From Excoecaria cochinchinensis (taxonomy: Eukaryota > Streptophyta > Magnoliopsida > Malpighiales > Euphorbiaceae), in contig CANTUQ010000102.1 in assembly GCA_947683425.1 (NCBI GenBank), positions 2,101,501 through 2,165,500 on the forward strand: a DNA stretch of 64,000 nt. The letters run 5' to 3'. The first letter of the stretch is position 1. Each line of letters begins with the position of its first letter. Positions 46,678-57,005 of this stretch are shown here, piece by piece. A program made the translations under genes and the position numbers. Under the pieces are notes generated by a model. The model ran no database searches and had not been told where the DNA came from. It saw only the letters and a program-made list of their open reading frames with translations.

Positions 46678-48256
46678 TGATAAGTTGCAATTATACTAAT
46701 ATTTTAGATTAATTCTTGGCATAATTATGTGTTTTATTTATTTAATTTTAATATTAATTAATTAGTTTTTGTCATTTTATTAGTTTTTAGTGTTTTTATC
46801 ATTTTTAATAAATTTTGAGCTGTTTTCAGGTGTTTTATTTTAATCCGGAGCTAAATTGGAGGTTCGGGATTGATTTTAGAAGCAATTGTGGAAGGAAGGC
46901 AGATTTTGCCTAAAGCACAGCCGTGCTTTTACAAAGCACAGCCGTGCTTTCTAATGGAGCTGCGCATCAGCGAGAGCAACCGAGGACACAGCTGTGCTTC
47001 CTCGCAAAGCACAGCTGTGTTTCGCAGCAGGAGGCACGCGAGCACGGAGCAACAACGCGCACAGCCTCGCCCACAGCACAGCTGTGTTTCTGCGTGAAAC
47101 ACAGCTGGGTCGCAAGGATCACACGACGCCCAAGCCAAAAACACAGCCGTGCTTCTCAAAGCACAGCTGTGCTTTTCTTCAGACATTAAAAAGAACGCCG
47201 CTTCATCACTAAAAGAGGAGAGACTTAGATTTTTATTTTTTCTTAGTTTTCCAGTAGTATTTTATTTTTATTTTAGGTTTTAATTTTCATTTTAAAATTT
47301 TGTTTTAGATAGATTTAATTTTAAATTGCAATTTTGTTCTTAATCAATTTAGATTAGTTTTAGTTTAAATTTATATTTTTGGGGATTCAAGGAGATTCTA
47401 AAGGGGATGAACAAGAGTTTCAAGATTTATTTTCTCTTTCTTCAAGGGTGTATTCTAAACTTTAATTTTTAATATTTTATGTTTATATTCATGATGTTGG
47501 AGTAGTTATTCATGCTTAGGAGTTCTCGAATCATATTTTGTATGTGGATATTTGGATTTAATAAATATTTTCATGGTTTCTTTTATTTCTCTTGTTATAT
47601 TTTCTGCAATTATAATGATTATTAGGTTTGATCATGATTTAGTCCGGAATGATGATTGATTTCAAATCTGATTTGTGTTATAATTTATTTATACTCAGTT
47701 TTTATCATTCTTGCTGTGTCTTTTGGACTGCTCCGGAATGGGAATCTAAAAGTGCAGGATTTTATGATTTAAGACTAGAGTGGGATGTGAGGAATATATG
47801 GATTTTGGGTTGTTTTGCTCTGGAATGGGAAAGCAAATCGAATCTAGGACTTTAGACTCGTGCTTAGGCTAGTTGTGTGGCTTGCTCCGGAATGGGACAT
47901 TATGCAATTAGAGTAGCTTGCTCCGGAATGGGACGCTTGGGTTTAGTTGGGTTGTCCAGAATTTCATGTTTATATTGTTTTACCAATTTTTAATTACATT
48001 TATGAGGATAGAATTTCCTAAGCATTTAATTTCATCCTTGAGTAATTTCTTGATGAACAATTTTATATTTAATTGTTAATTTATTTTCTTGCTTAGCTTA
48101 GTTTTCTCCACCAAACAAACCGAGGACATCTCATATTCACTCTTCTATAGATATTTAACGTGACAATCCTTTTTCCCTTGGGTACGATAACTCGGGGTCC
48201 TAACTATACCCCACTTTATTACTTGTCGATTTAGTACACTTGTTGAACACCGATCA
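46678..48256 (+). repeat. 3' LTR of element G
   Basis: 1,579 bp, one base longer than the 5' LTR. Ends GAACACCGATCA, followed by the target duplication TCCGG. Confidence 0.93.
46913..47175. repeat. Palindrome cluster in the 3' LTR of G (eight copies)
   Basis: Counterpart of 38504-38768. Several copies are closer to the perfect palindrome here than in the 5' LTR. Differences between the two LTRs are denser in this first third than in the remainder. Confidence 0.85.
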
Positions 48257-48744
48257 TCCGGGACTGGAAGTCGCTCAAGGATATTGCTGTAGAGGCTGAG
48301 GCAGCCTACCTAGCAAAGAAAGCAAGCCATAATAACTTTGCTGGGAAAGGCTATGGGAACCAGTCGGGTTTTAAGTCAGCAGGTGCTAGGGGAAGCAACA
48401 GCAGAAATGGTAAGACAGCAGAAGTGTCAGCTACTGGAGTTGGGCAGGGTCAGAGATACTACTCCAACTTAGGCCGCTCTTTATCCTGGGTGAGGGAGAG
48501 ACTAATGAAGGAAGGCAAGTTGCAACCTTTGCCACCTAGACCAGCCTTGAGTCAGGGACAGCCGGGACATAAAGGTGATCAATACTGCGCTTACCACCAG
48601 CACACCGGCCATTTGACTGACCATTGCCGTATTCTGAGAAACAAGATCCAGGATCTCATTGACACCAATCAGATCACAGATCCTGAGAAGAGAGAGAAAA
48701 AGAAGAAAGCAGGTTATAATGCAGTCCCTCCACCGCGAACATGA

Positions 48745-49010
48745 TCGTTTCTTGTGGTCCACTAGTGATATTGCTTTTAGATGCTAAAATCATTTTATTT
48801 CTAGAACATTTTATGTTACAATTTTCGGTTTGTAATAAAGAGAACAATTTTTTCTTATTTGTATGATGTTTCTATTGATTTCATTTCACATGATCATAAC
48901 ACATTTACTTTGACATTAATTCAAATAACATGGCTGCATTTAATCTCGGAACCTTGGGAAATTCAAGGAAAATCTTGATAGCATCTAACACAACTCCTGT
49001 AGAGAGAAAA
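48745..49010 (+). pseudogene. Remnant of the pol linker of element F
   Basis: From about 48785 it matches, at the nucleotide level, the region between the G-patch-like segment and RT in A and B (GATGTTTCTATTGATTTC, then TTTAATCTCGGAACC and ATAGCATCTAACACAACTCC). No frame is kept. Protease before it and RT-integrase after it are deleted. Confidence 0.65.
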
Positions 49011-49890
49011 AAAATAAAAAAATAAAGAAAAACTAGTTACAACTAGGGGATTGGATGGAAACTCGCTAAGAGCACTAGAACCTTTCTGATTACCCGTCAA
49101 AGCGATCCCTGGATAAGACGGAACCTAGAAAATGATTTAGGCAATATTTTCTTTGTATAGCTCTCTAAATGACTATTTCCTACCCTTATTCAGCAATCGC
49201 TTGCTAGCCCGTTGAGCTTTATGGAGGTATGCTAAATGCGTGCCAATTTTGTTGTTACACATGTTAAAACTATCCCCTCGCCTAAAGTGATTTTTGCCTC
49301 CCCTTAGAAGAGTGGCCGCTCTAGAAGGGATGGATGGACGTTTTAACAATTTCTTTGGGGTCATCAAAAATCGCCTGGATAAGGATGAGTTTACACTTTG
49401 AGAAGAGGGTTTAGTCATGCTCAAAAGACATGAGCTCGTGAAAAAAAAAAGAAAAAAAAAAGAGAAAACAAAATAAAATAAAATAGAGCTCAAAATAGTA
49501 ACCATTTGATGAGTTTCGATGATTACCTTTTTAACTGTCATTCTGATCTTAATGTTACCGAACCCAAGTTCAAGAATACCCTTGTATGTGCAACTGAGTT
49601 GAGAATGGTTCATCTATCAGTCGAGTAAATATTGCGGCCATTTTTCTCTAGCGACCTGATCTTCCTTTGACAGCCATCTACCTAAGCCTAATATTACAAC
49701 CAAAGTAAGACCTCTTGATTCTTGGTTCAGTCTTATCCAATTAGCAGAGATGAACTTCTAATAAGGTTTGGTACGTAAGAAGAGGCATATGGTGTTTCTT
49801 GAGCTTCAAGCGAGGAGCCACGAGTGCATTCATGCATTCGAGTTAAGTCTCGTCCCCAAAGTTGCATTTAGAATTCGCGTTCAAAAAAAT
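49011..49890 (+). other. Segment of F similar to the 3' untranslated region of Athila-like G
   Basis: Matches 45370-46445 in order and orientation: AGGGGATTGGATGGAAACTC, CTTGCTAGCCCGTTGAGC, TTTTTGCCTCCCCTT, GGTACGTAAGAAGAGGCATA and GTGCATTCATGCATTCGAGT all have counterparts. No gene. Confidence 0.75.
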
Positions 49891-50879
49891 AAATAAATAA
49901 ATAATAAGAGATGAGAGATAACATTCAATCATGAAACCCGAGAGGGCTGATTGATAACAGGAGTTTGATGCTTTCAAGATCTATCACGAGATTAGCTGAA
50001 GTCTTGTATTTTTTAAAATCAATGCCAAAATAATGATCATGTTTAATGAAATCAAATTAAAACACCTGCATTTATGCAATGATGTGATCAGAGTATTGTA
50101 CCCTGTGTGATCAAAGTCATGTATCTGCCTACCTTCTGCTACTCTCATCACGCAAACGCTTCAGCCTATTCATCCTGTTATCAGATGTGCAAAATCAAGC
50201 TCATACAATCATGTCCTAAGACTCCTGAAAGTTTCTTGCTAACAGCTTCAGCAATCTGCAAAAAAAAAAAAGCCGTTAGAGTGAAAACTGTAACTGGCGC
50301 TCTAAGTAAAAATTAGGCAAAAGGATAGGGTGAAAACTTGGAAACAGGCAGTCTGTCCTTCAAAAACAAAAACAAAAAAAGCCGCTGGATTGGGTTGGGT
50401 CTATTCCAGGCAAAAATAAGGCACAAGATTATGTGAAAATCCGCAAAGGGCGCATCTCCCGCTAAGAAAAGCTAGTGTGAAAATCCACAAGGGATGCACT
50501 ACCTTCAAATAATGACTACAGGTACCGGATGAGAATCTCGCAATCGCAAAAGGGCATGAAATTCAAAAGCAGCTCAAAAGGCATCAATCATATCACAAAT
50601 TGCAGCTAGCTCGGCTATCATCTCCAAGTTCACATAGATGAATTCTTACCCTGCATTCCCGCATAACTCATACATTTCACTTGCATGCTCACTTTTTTTC
50701 TTGCATATTTTAGGTTTCCCTGTTTTGCAGAAAGAGAGATTTGATGCGGACACCGACGAAAGCGGAGTGCAGACCTCGATCAAAACATCAATCCAAGCCT
50801 CAAGTCAATCATCAATCCAAACATCAGTCAAATCATCAATCCATATACCAGCTTAATCATCAATCCAAACACCATCTAA
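49891..50879 (+). other. Tat-type 3' untranslated region of F
   Basis: Contains the GAGAGGGCTGATTGATAA block shared with 24380, and the strings GTGAAAATCCGCAAAGGGCG and GTGAAAATCCACAAGGG, also present at about 25260 and 32630. ATCA/ATCC-rich sub-repeats begin near 50770. No gene. Confidence 0.6.
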
Positions 50880-51415
50880 AGACCTCTCAGGGGGCAATCA
50901 ACCAAAGACTTCTCAGGGAGCAGCAAATCGAAGACCTCTCAGGGGGCAATCAACCAAAGACTTCTCAGGGAGCAGCAAACCGAAGACCTCTCAGGAGGCA
51001 ATCAACCAAAGACTTCTCAGGGAGCAGCAAATCGAAGACCTCTCAGGGGGCAATCAACTAAAGACTTCTCAGGGAGCAGCAAACCGAAGACCTCTCAGGG
51101 GGCAATCAACCAAAGACTTCTCAGGGAGCAGCAAATCGAAGACCTCTCAGGGGGCAATCAACCAAAGACTTCTCAGGGAGCAGCAAGCCGAAGACCTCTC
51201 AGGGGGCAATCAACCAAAGACTTCTCAGGGAGCAGCAAATCAAAGACCTATCAGGGGGCAATCAACCGAAGACTTCTCAGGGAGCAGCAAAGCGAATACC
51301 TCTCTGGGGGCAATCAACCGAAGACTTCTCAGGGAGCAGCAAATCGAAGACCTCTCAGGGGGCAAACGATCGATGAACCGAAGACCTCTCAGGGGGCAAT
51401 CAACCGAAGGGCTCA
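50880..51415 (+). repeat. Tandem array, 52-bp period made of two 26-bp halves, in F
   Basis: Unit starts AGACCTCTCAGGGG at 50880 and then every 52 bp to 51348, about ten units. Each unit is a pair of diverged 26-mers, AGACCTCTCAGGGGGCAATC... and AGACTTCTCAGGGAGCAGCA.... The first half contains CAGGGGGCAAT, close to the element's own polypurine tract CTGGGGGCAAC. Confidence 0.9.
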
Positions 51416-51573
51416 CAGATAGCACCGCTTCAATAAACAAAAACACACCATGGTAATAACCACCATCTCAGAATTCTCCAGTTCGGAAAGACGGCTGACT
51501 CAGGTACGTGTCTCTTTCCTTTTCTTCTTTGAGTTTAGGCTCACCTAGACACTAGTGTACTAGAGTCCCCTAA

Positions 51574-51585
51574 ACTGGGGGCAAC
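51574..51585 (+). other. Polypurine tract of element F
   Basis: ACTGGGGGCAAC directly before TGTAAACACC. Confidence 0.87.
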
Positions 51586-51819
51586 TGTAAACACCGGGTC
51601 CTGAGACAGCCTAGATCGAAGTTACCCAATGATGATAATTGCCTTCACAGACTAAAAAGGTTAAAAGTGATGATTTCCTCGTAAATTTTGCATTTTAAAG
51701 TGAAAAATTGAAAAAACATAAAAAATATTTTAAAAAATAATTTTGAAAAATGGGGGCTTAAACTTATAGTATTTTCAGTCAATTTAAACTTTAAAATAAA
51801 AAAAATGAAAAAAAAATCG

Positions 51820-52060
51820 AATCGCGAGTGTCGGGCGCGGCAGCTAGCGGGCGCCAGGTGCCCAGGCGCCCAACGCGTTGGGCGAGAAGGGGCGACGCGC
51901 AGCGTCGCCAATGCTGCGCTTCGCTAAAGGCGCGCGCGGACTGCGCGCTGGAGCGCGCAGTTTCTGCGCCTCTGCGCGAGAAGTCACGCAGCGTCGCTGC
52001 GTGCGACGCTCGTCACTCTATAGCGACGGGCGTCCCCCCTCCTCCCGGCCGTTGCTAAAA
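51820..52060. repeat. GC-rich palindrome island in the 3' LTR of F
   Basis: Contains the perfect palindrome CGCCCAACGCGTTGGGCG at 51867-51884. Relative to the 5' LTR the island shows several insertions and deletions. Confidence 0.85.
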
Positions 52061-53969
52061 GACCTGATTCCCTTTTTTCCGATTTTTCTCCCTTTTTTTC
52101 GATTTTTTCACCCAAAAATCTATTTTTTATCCCATTTTTTTGGGTTTTTGAGTCCTAATTAAATTCTAAAATATTTTCTTAGATAATTAATTAATAAAAC
52201 TTGATTTTACCCCCAAAAATAAAGGAATTTGTGTTAAAATAAAATTCTTTTCCTTAATTAAATTAGGGCATCACTTTTTTTTCATCCTTTAAATATTTTA
52301 GGATGAAAACTTAAAAGGGGGCCTCCACATTTATTTTTTTAGGCCTGAAATTTCCAGAATTCTTCTTCTTCTATTTTCTCTTCAAAAAAATTTCAGATTT
52401 CACTTTTAATTAATAAGGTTTAATTGAAATTGAAAAATAAATTTTCAATTCTTAATTATTCCAATTAATTTCTTTATTTTTTTTCCATAAACACAAGAAA
52501 TTAATCATCACTTTGAAATCAATTTCTTTTCAATTTTAAGCAAACAAATTAATTCCTTTGTTTTCTCCATAAACAAAGAGCATTAATTTTATTGCTACAT
52601 TATTTTTTTCAATCAAGTTTTCAAGAAAATCATCACTTTTCCTTCATCGAATCCGACTCTGAGGGTAAATATTCTAGGCTTAATTTCTATTTTCTTTTAT
52701 CTTATTTATATTTAATTTATTCATGTAGATTTTGTTGTTCGCATTGATTTATTTATTGTTTTCATTTTTTTACTTGTTGTATTGAATTTATATTTGTTCT
52801 ATTAAATTGTTTATATATTATTTTATTTTTATTCATGTGAATATTGTTTTCTTTTAATTCCTAACATGTAAATAATTTATTTTATTTTGATCCCTCATTA
52901 TTTTAGCATGTAAATAATTAATTAATTTTTGTTAATCATTTTTGCCATGTAAATAGTTTATATTAATTATGAACACATCAATTAACCTTGTCATATATCA
53001 TTATTATTTTCATCATTCTTTTGTTTACTAACTTTTACTATTCTTTTTATCATTGTTACATGATTTATTTATTACTATTTATTTATTTATTCATTTATTA
53101 TTTTTCACTTTTCATCATTATTTTCATCATGTGTATATTTTCATGTATTAATTAATTAACATGTTTTATTTTATTTTCATCACATCATTTAATCATTTGT
53201 CATACATAATGCATGTTTCTCATTTATTTTGGATTGTTAACATTTTGATTCAATTATCATTCTTTTCATGTCATCTTATTTTATTTTAATTTGTTATTCA
53301 TTATTTTGTATATTTAATTGATTTAATTTATTTAATTGTTTTATTTGTATTTTGTTTTTATGTCTAAACTCATTTTTTGTTTGGGCGTTTTTGCGAGCAC
53401 ATCGGGAGTTCCAGGAGGCTCATTTGGATTATATATTTATTTTATTTGTTTGTAATATTTGTTTATTTGCCTTTTTTACTTATTTTTGTCATGTATATTT
53501 TCTTATAAAACCGTTTTCCTTAGGGCCGCTAGAAAGAAAATCACCAAAGCATTTTTATTAATTAAATTGGTATTTTTTCCTAATAAAATGGGACCAATGT
53601 CCTAGTTTTTCATAACCATCATCACTAAATGCTTTTCTTAAAATAAGCATGTGAGAACCAATGTCCCCACTCTTAATAAATATCCCAATTTATGCATGAT
53701 CTGTATTTTGTTTACAATGGGGGTTGTATTCCGCCCCTAGTTTTGTTGTATTTACTTTCATGCATTCTATTTTATTTATTGCTTTCTTTAAGTGGACAAC
53801 CTGCGCTTTAATAAATTGCATTAAAATGAATGAGAAATAAGATGAAACTCTAAATTCAAAGCTCAATTATAAACTTAACTAAGGTATGAATAAATGGGAA
53901 GTCCCGACCACCTTCTCTGGTTTAAGACCCCGAGGTTAGATGACCTTTCCCAATTTCTTGTAAATTAGG

Positions 53970-53980
53970 TGGCGACTCCA
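53970..53980 (+). other. Primer-site-like 11-mer in U5 of F, 3' LTR
   Basis: TGGCGACTCCA, as at 36233. Confidence 0.7.
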
Positions 53981-54204
53981 AAATGCCTCAAAGGTGCCTA
54001 AAGGTTTCATGGGATTAGATGAACCTCCCAATGTTCTATTGGGTAGGGGATTCCAAAATGTCTGTGTAACCCAAGATCAAAAAGACGCGAACCAATCCCT
54101 CGAATCTTAAAAGCGGGTTCAAAGAGGGCCTTGCTGGTTCGGCGCGCGTCACAGACTCAATGGCATTAATGATAAGCCACATCGACAACAATCTTTAGAA
54201 ATAC

Positions 54205-54775
54205 GTCAAGGCAATCTAATAGGATGTTTTCTGCACTTCGTAAGTCTAGAAATGACTCGGTGAAATCCAGGAGGATGATATCAGCACTTCATAAGTCTTG
54301 AAATGACTCGGTGCAATCTAAGAGGATGACATCCACACTTTGTAAGTCTAGAAATAACTCGGTGCAATCCAGGAGGATGTTTTTTGCACTTCAGAAGTCT
54401 AGAAATGATTCAGTGCAATTCAGGAGGATGATATCTGCACTTTATAAGTCTAGAAATGACTCGGTGCAATCCAGGAGGTTGTTTTTTGCACTTTATAAGT
54501 CTAGAAATGACTCGGTGCAATTCAGGAGGATGATATCTTCACTTTGTAAGTCTAGAAATGACTTGGTGCAATCCAGGGGGATATTTTCTGCACTTTGTAA
54601 GTCTAGAAATGACTCGGAGCAATCCAAGATGATGATATCCACACTTCGTAAGTTTAGAAATGACTCGGTGCAATTCAAGAGGATAATAATCACTTTGTAG
54701 TCTAGATAACGGCTCGGTGAGATTTAAGAATGACCGCACTTTGGAAGTCTAGAAATGACTCAGTGCAATTCGAAA
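54205..54775 (+). repeat. Tandem array, 51-bp period, in the 3' untranslated region of element I
   Basis: About 11 units containing AGTCTAGAAATGACTCGGTG. The period is divisible by three, so a 17-residue peptide repeat stays open on the plus strand and shadows on the minus. Not a gene. Confidence 0.9.
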
Positions 54776-55054
54776 GATAATATTCACAATACTAATTACA
54801 ACACTGTTCTCTAAGGAGCAACCAGCTCTTTAGGGGGCATTTGTCCAACATCAGCTCAGCTAGGATGTAACACACCAACAAAGCGACATCAATTGGCCAC
54901 CAAGAGCGTAGCTTAACACATCAACAAATTGGCATTAGTCAAACCCGCCACAACTCTATCGACATAGTAGGAAAGTGGCAGCCTCAGGTACGCTCTCCTT
55001 TCCTTTTATTTGAATTTTGGCTCACCTACGCACCCATGCACTAGCTTCCCCAAA

Positions 55055-55066
55055 ATTAGGGGCAAC
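55055..55066 (+). other. Polypurine tract of element I
   Basis: ATTAGGGGCAAC directly before TGTAAACACC. Confidence 0.8.
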
Positions 55067-55560
55067 TGTAAACACCAAGTCCCGAGACTACCTATATTAA
55101 GGTTACCCAATGATGAAATTAAGTGCCTGTTCACAGGCAAAAAAGTTGGAAGTGATGGTTTCCTTATCAAAATTATTTTTAAAAAAATATATTAAAAAAT
55201 AAAAATAAAAATAAACGTTGGAAGTGATAGTATTCTTGTCAATATTTTTAAAAAAAAAAAAATTCCGGAGGCTTGTGGCCGCCAGCCGCTCGAGGTAGCT
55301 CAAGCACAGTGTGCGCTCAGCACGAGTCTCGGGCATGGAGCATGCATGCTCGCTCACCTATACAACCCGCCCCTTGCCTCCAGCAGCCCCCTGGGCACCG
55401 TTTCGACCGAAATGCTTGATTTTTGAAGCAAAATTAATTTTTTACCCCCTTTTTTGGGATTTAAGATTTTTTTTCCATTTTTAAAATTGAAATAGGGAAT
55501 ATTTTGATTTAATTAAGGGTTTCTTTCCCTAATTAACTAAATTTTCTTTTTTTTATAATG

Positions 55561-55570
55561 ATATAAATAG
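55561..55570 (+). promoter_or_regulatory. TATA box in LTR of element I
   Basis: ATATAAATAG, about 150 bp after the GC-rich island and 404 bp before the leader motif. Confidence 0.6.
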
Positions 55571-56160
55571 GAAAACTTAAGAGAAAATAGAGGGATTTTT
55601 TTAGAGAGAATTTTTGGGTTACTTTTTTTTAACTTTTTTCTTCCTTATGAGAGTTCTTCTAAGATTTCAAAATGATTTTTGGTAATAGAAAAATCATTTT
55701 TGAGACAAAGAAAGTAATTTTTTTGTTCTTAGAAATTTTTTTCTATTATTTTTTTATTATTTTTTTAAACAAATTTTCTTGAGATAAAAAAAATAATTTT
55801 TTTGTTCTTAAGATCTAAATTTTCTTCCATATTTTTTATTTGAACAATATTTTTTGCAATTTTATTTCTATATAAAAAGTTCAAATTTTTATTTTTCTAT
55901 TCTTATTTTTGCGAATCAAGATAAGAAAATCAATCATTTTTCTTCCTTCATCAAATCCAATTCTAAGGGTAAATATTTTGGACTCGAATATATTATTTTT
56001 TATTATTATTTTTTATTTATAGTCAATTCATCACCATGTAGATTTTTAGATTTATGGTGTATTTATTTGTTTTATGTGATTTAGTCATAGATTCAACATT
56101 ATTTAACATTTTTTATTTTATTTTTTTTCTTTTTATTTACTAGATTGTTTATCTTTTTTA

Positions 56161-56220
56161 TTATTATTATTGTTGTTGTTGTTGTTGTTGTTATTGTTGT
56201 TGTTGTTGTTGTTATTATTA
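56161..56220. repeat. (TTG/TTA)n microsatellite
   Basis: A run of TTG and TTA triplets within the LTR of element I. Confidence 0.95.
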
Positions 56221-57005
56221 TTTTTATTATTATTTATGTTTTTATGTTTGTTAATTTATTAATATATTAATTTATTTGTTTCATTATGTCATTTTATTTA
56301 TTTGTCATTTATAATGCATTTTATTTTTTTCTATTTATTTTAATTAATTTTCATTATTTTATGTGTTTAATTAATTCTTTTTATTTAGTTACTAATATTA
56401 ATTTTATTTGTGTTTATTTTATTTTTGTTTCAATACTTGTTTTTGTCATGTTTGAGCACCTTTACATGCAAAAGAGGGGATTCGGGAGATTTAGTTTGAT
56501 TGATTTAATATTTTTATTATTTTTCTCTTATTTTGCCTTTTATTTTCTTTGCCATGTAATTTGTAATAAATTAATTTATTTTATGCACATTAAAAAGAAA
56601 ATCACAAAAATATTTTTATTAATAAATTGGATTTTTTAATAAAATAGGACCAATGTCCTAATTTTCAGCCAATAAAATGTCATTCTCAAAAGAATAGTTA
56701 ATTTTCTCAAAACGCAATTACTCATCCCTATTTTCTCAAAATTCACCAAAAAATAACTCTTCAATTTTTTAAGGAAGGAACCTATGTTCCTATTTCAAAC
56801 AATACCCCATTTTATATATGAGTTTTATTCATGTTACTTTAGTTTCATTTTCGGGGATTGTATTTTTATTCCAATTTTATCTTTTAATTTATTTTTGTAG
56901 TTTATTTTATTTTATTATTTTATTGCTTCCCTTATATGTTTGATATGCATTTAAATTTTAATGTATGATGTATGAGATGAGAGATAGAAATTTAATAATT
57001 AAAAA

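Larger units (their letters stand above)
38266..48261 (+). mobile_element. Element G: Athila-like LTR retrotransposon without gag or pol, target duplication TCCGG
   Basis: LTRs at 38271-39848 and 46678-48256, flanked by TCCGG at 38266-38270 and 48257-48261. A primer site of tRNA-Asp type and an Athila-style polypurine tract are in place. The LTRs differ at roughly 50-55 positions by my by-eye alignment, about 96-97% identity. The 6.8 kb interior encodes two unrelated ORFs and no gag, protease, RT or integrase, so it must rely on another element's proteins. It is the youngest insertion in this part, since it splits F. Confidence 0.9.
37041..48744 (+). pseudogene. gag: gag of element F, split by element G and truncated
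   Basis: ATG at 37041 opens the same N-terminal extension as in element A (MDQAHLGKR); the core Met is at 37347. Stops: TAA 37491, TAG 38058 (where A has CAG) and TAG 38181. The frame runs to 38270, is split by G, and resumes after the duplicated TCCGG at 48262 with the reading preserved (KGLR|DWKSLKDIAVEAE). The zinc knuckle is CAYHQHTGHLTDHC, again with His in place of the second Cys. The frame ends RT-stop at 48744, where a deletion begins. The protein is not functional as it stands, although the part after G is clean. Confidence 0.82.
51586..54153 (+). repeat. 3' LTR of element F
   Basis: 2,568 bp, TGTAAACACCGGGTCC to CGCGTCACA, then GACTC. Closely similar to the 5' LTR except in the island. 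Leader motif at 52661-52674. Confidence 0.93.
33834..54158 (+). mobile_element. Element F: Tat/Ogre-like retrotransposon, pol deleted, with target duplication GACTC
   Basis: LTRs at 33839-36417 and 51586-54153, flanked by GACTC at 33834-33838 and 54154-54158. Primer site at 36419, polypurine tract at 51574. Without the nested element G, F is about 10.3 kb. It carries a broken gag and a short pol linker only; protease, RT, RNase H and integrase are gone. It sits in the 3' untranslated region of element I. Confidence 0.92.

Noticed and set aside
46870..47212. ORFs rich in HSCAF / QLCF repeats
   Set aside because: Six-frame echoes of the palindrome cluster; both strands give similar peptides because the unit is palindromic.
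50880..51415. Evenly spaced repeats considered as a CRISPR array
   Set aside because: There are no unique spacers; the whole 52-bp unit repeats, and the context is a plant retrotransposon.
54311..54700. Plus-strand ORF with a repeated 17-residue peptide, and minus-strand ORFs over it
   Set aside because: A by-product of the 51-bp array before a polypurine tract.
56286..56639. 117-codon hydrophobic ORF
   Set aside because: Lies in the AT-rich LTR of element I and consists mainly of Phe, Leu, Ile and Tyr from T-rich sequence.
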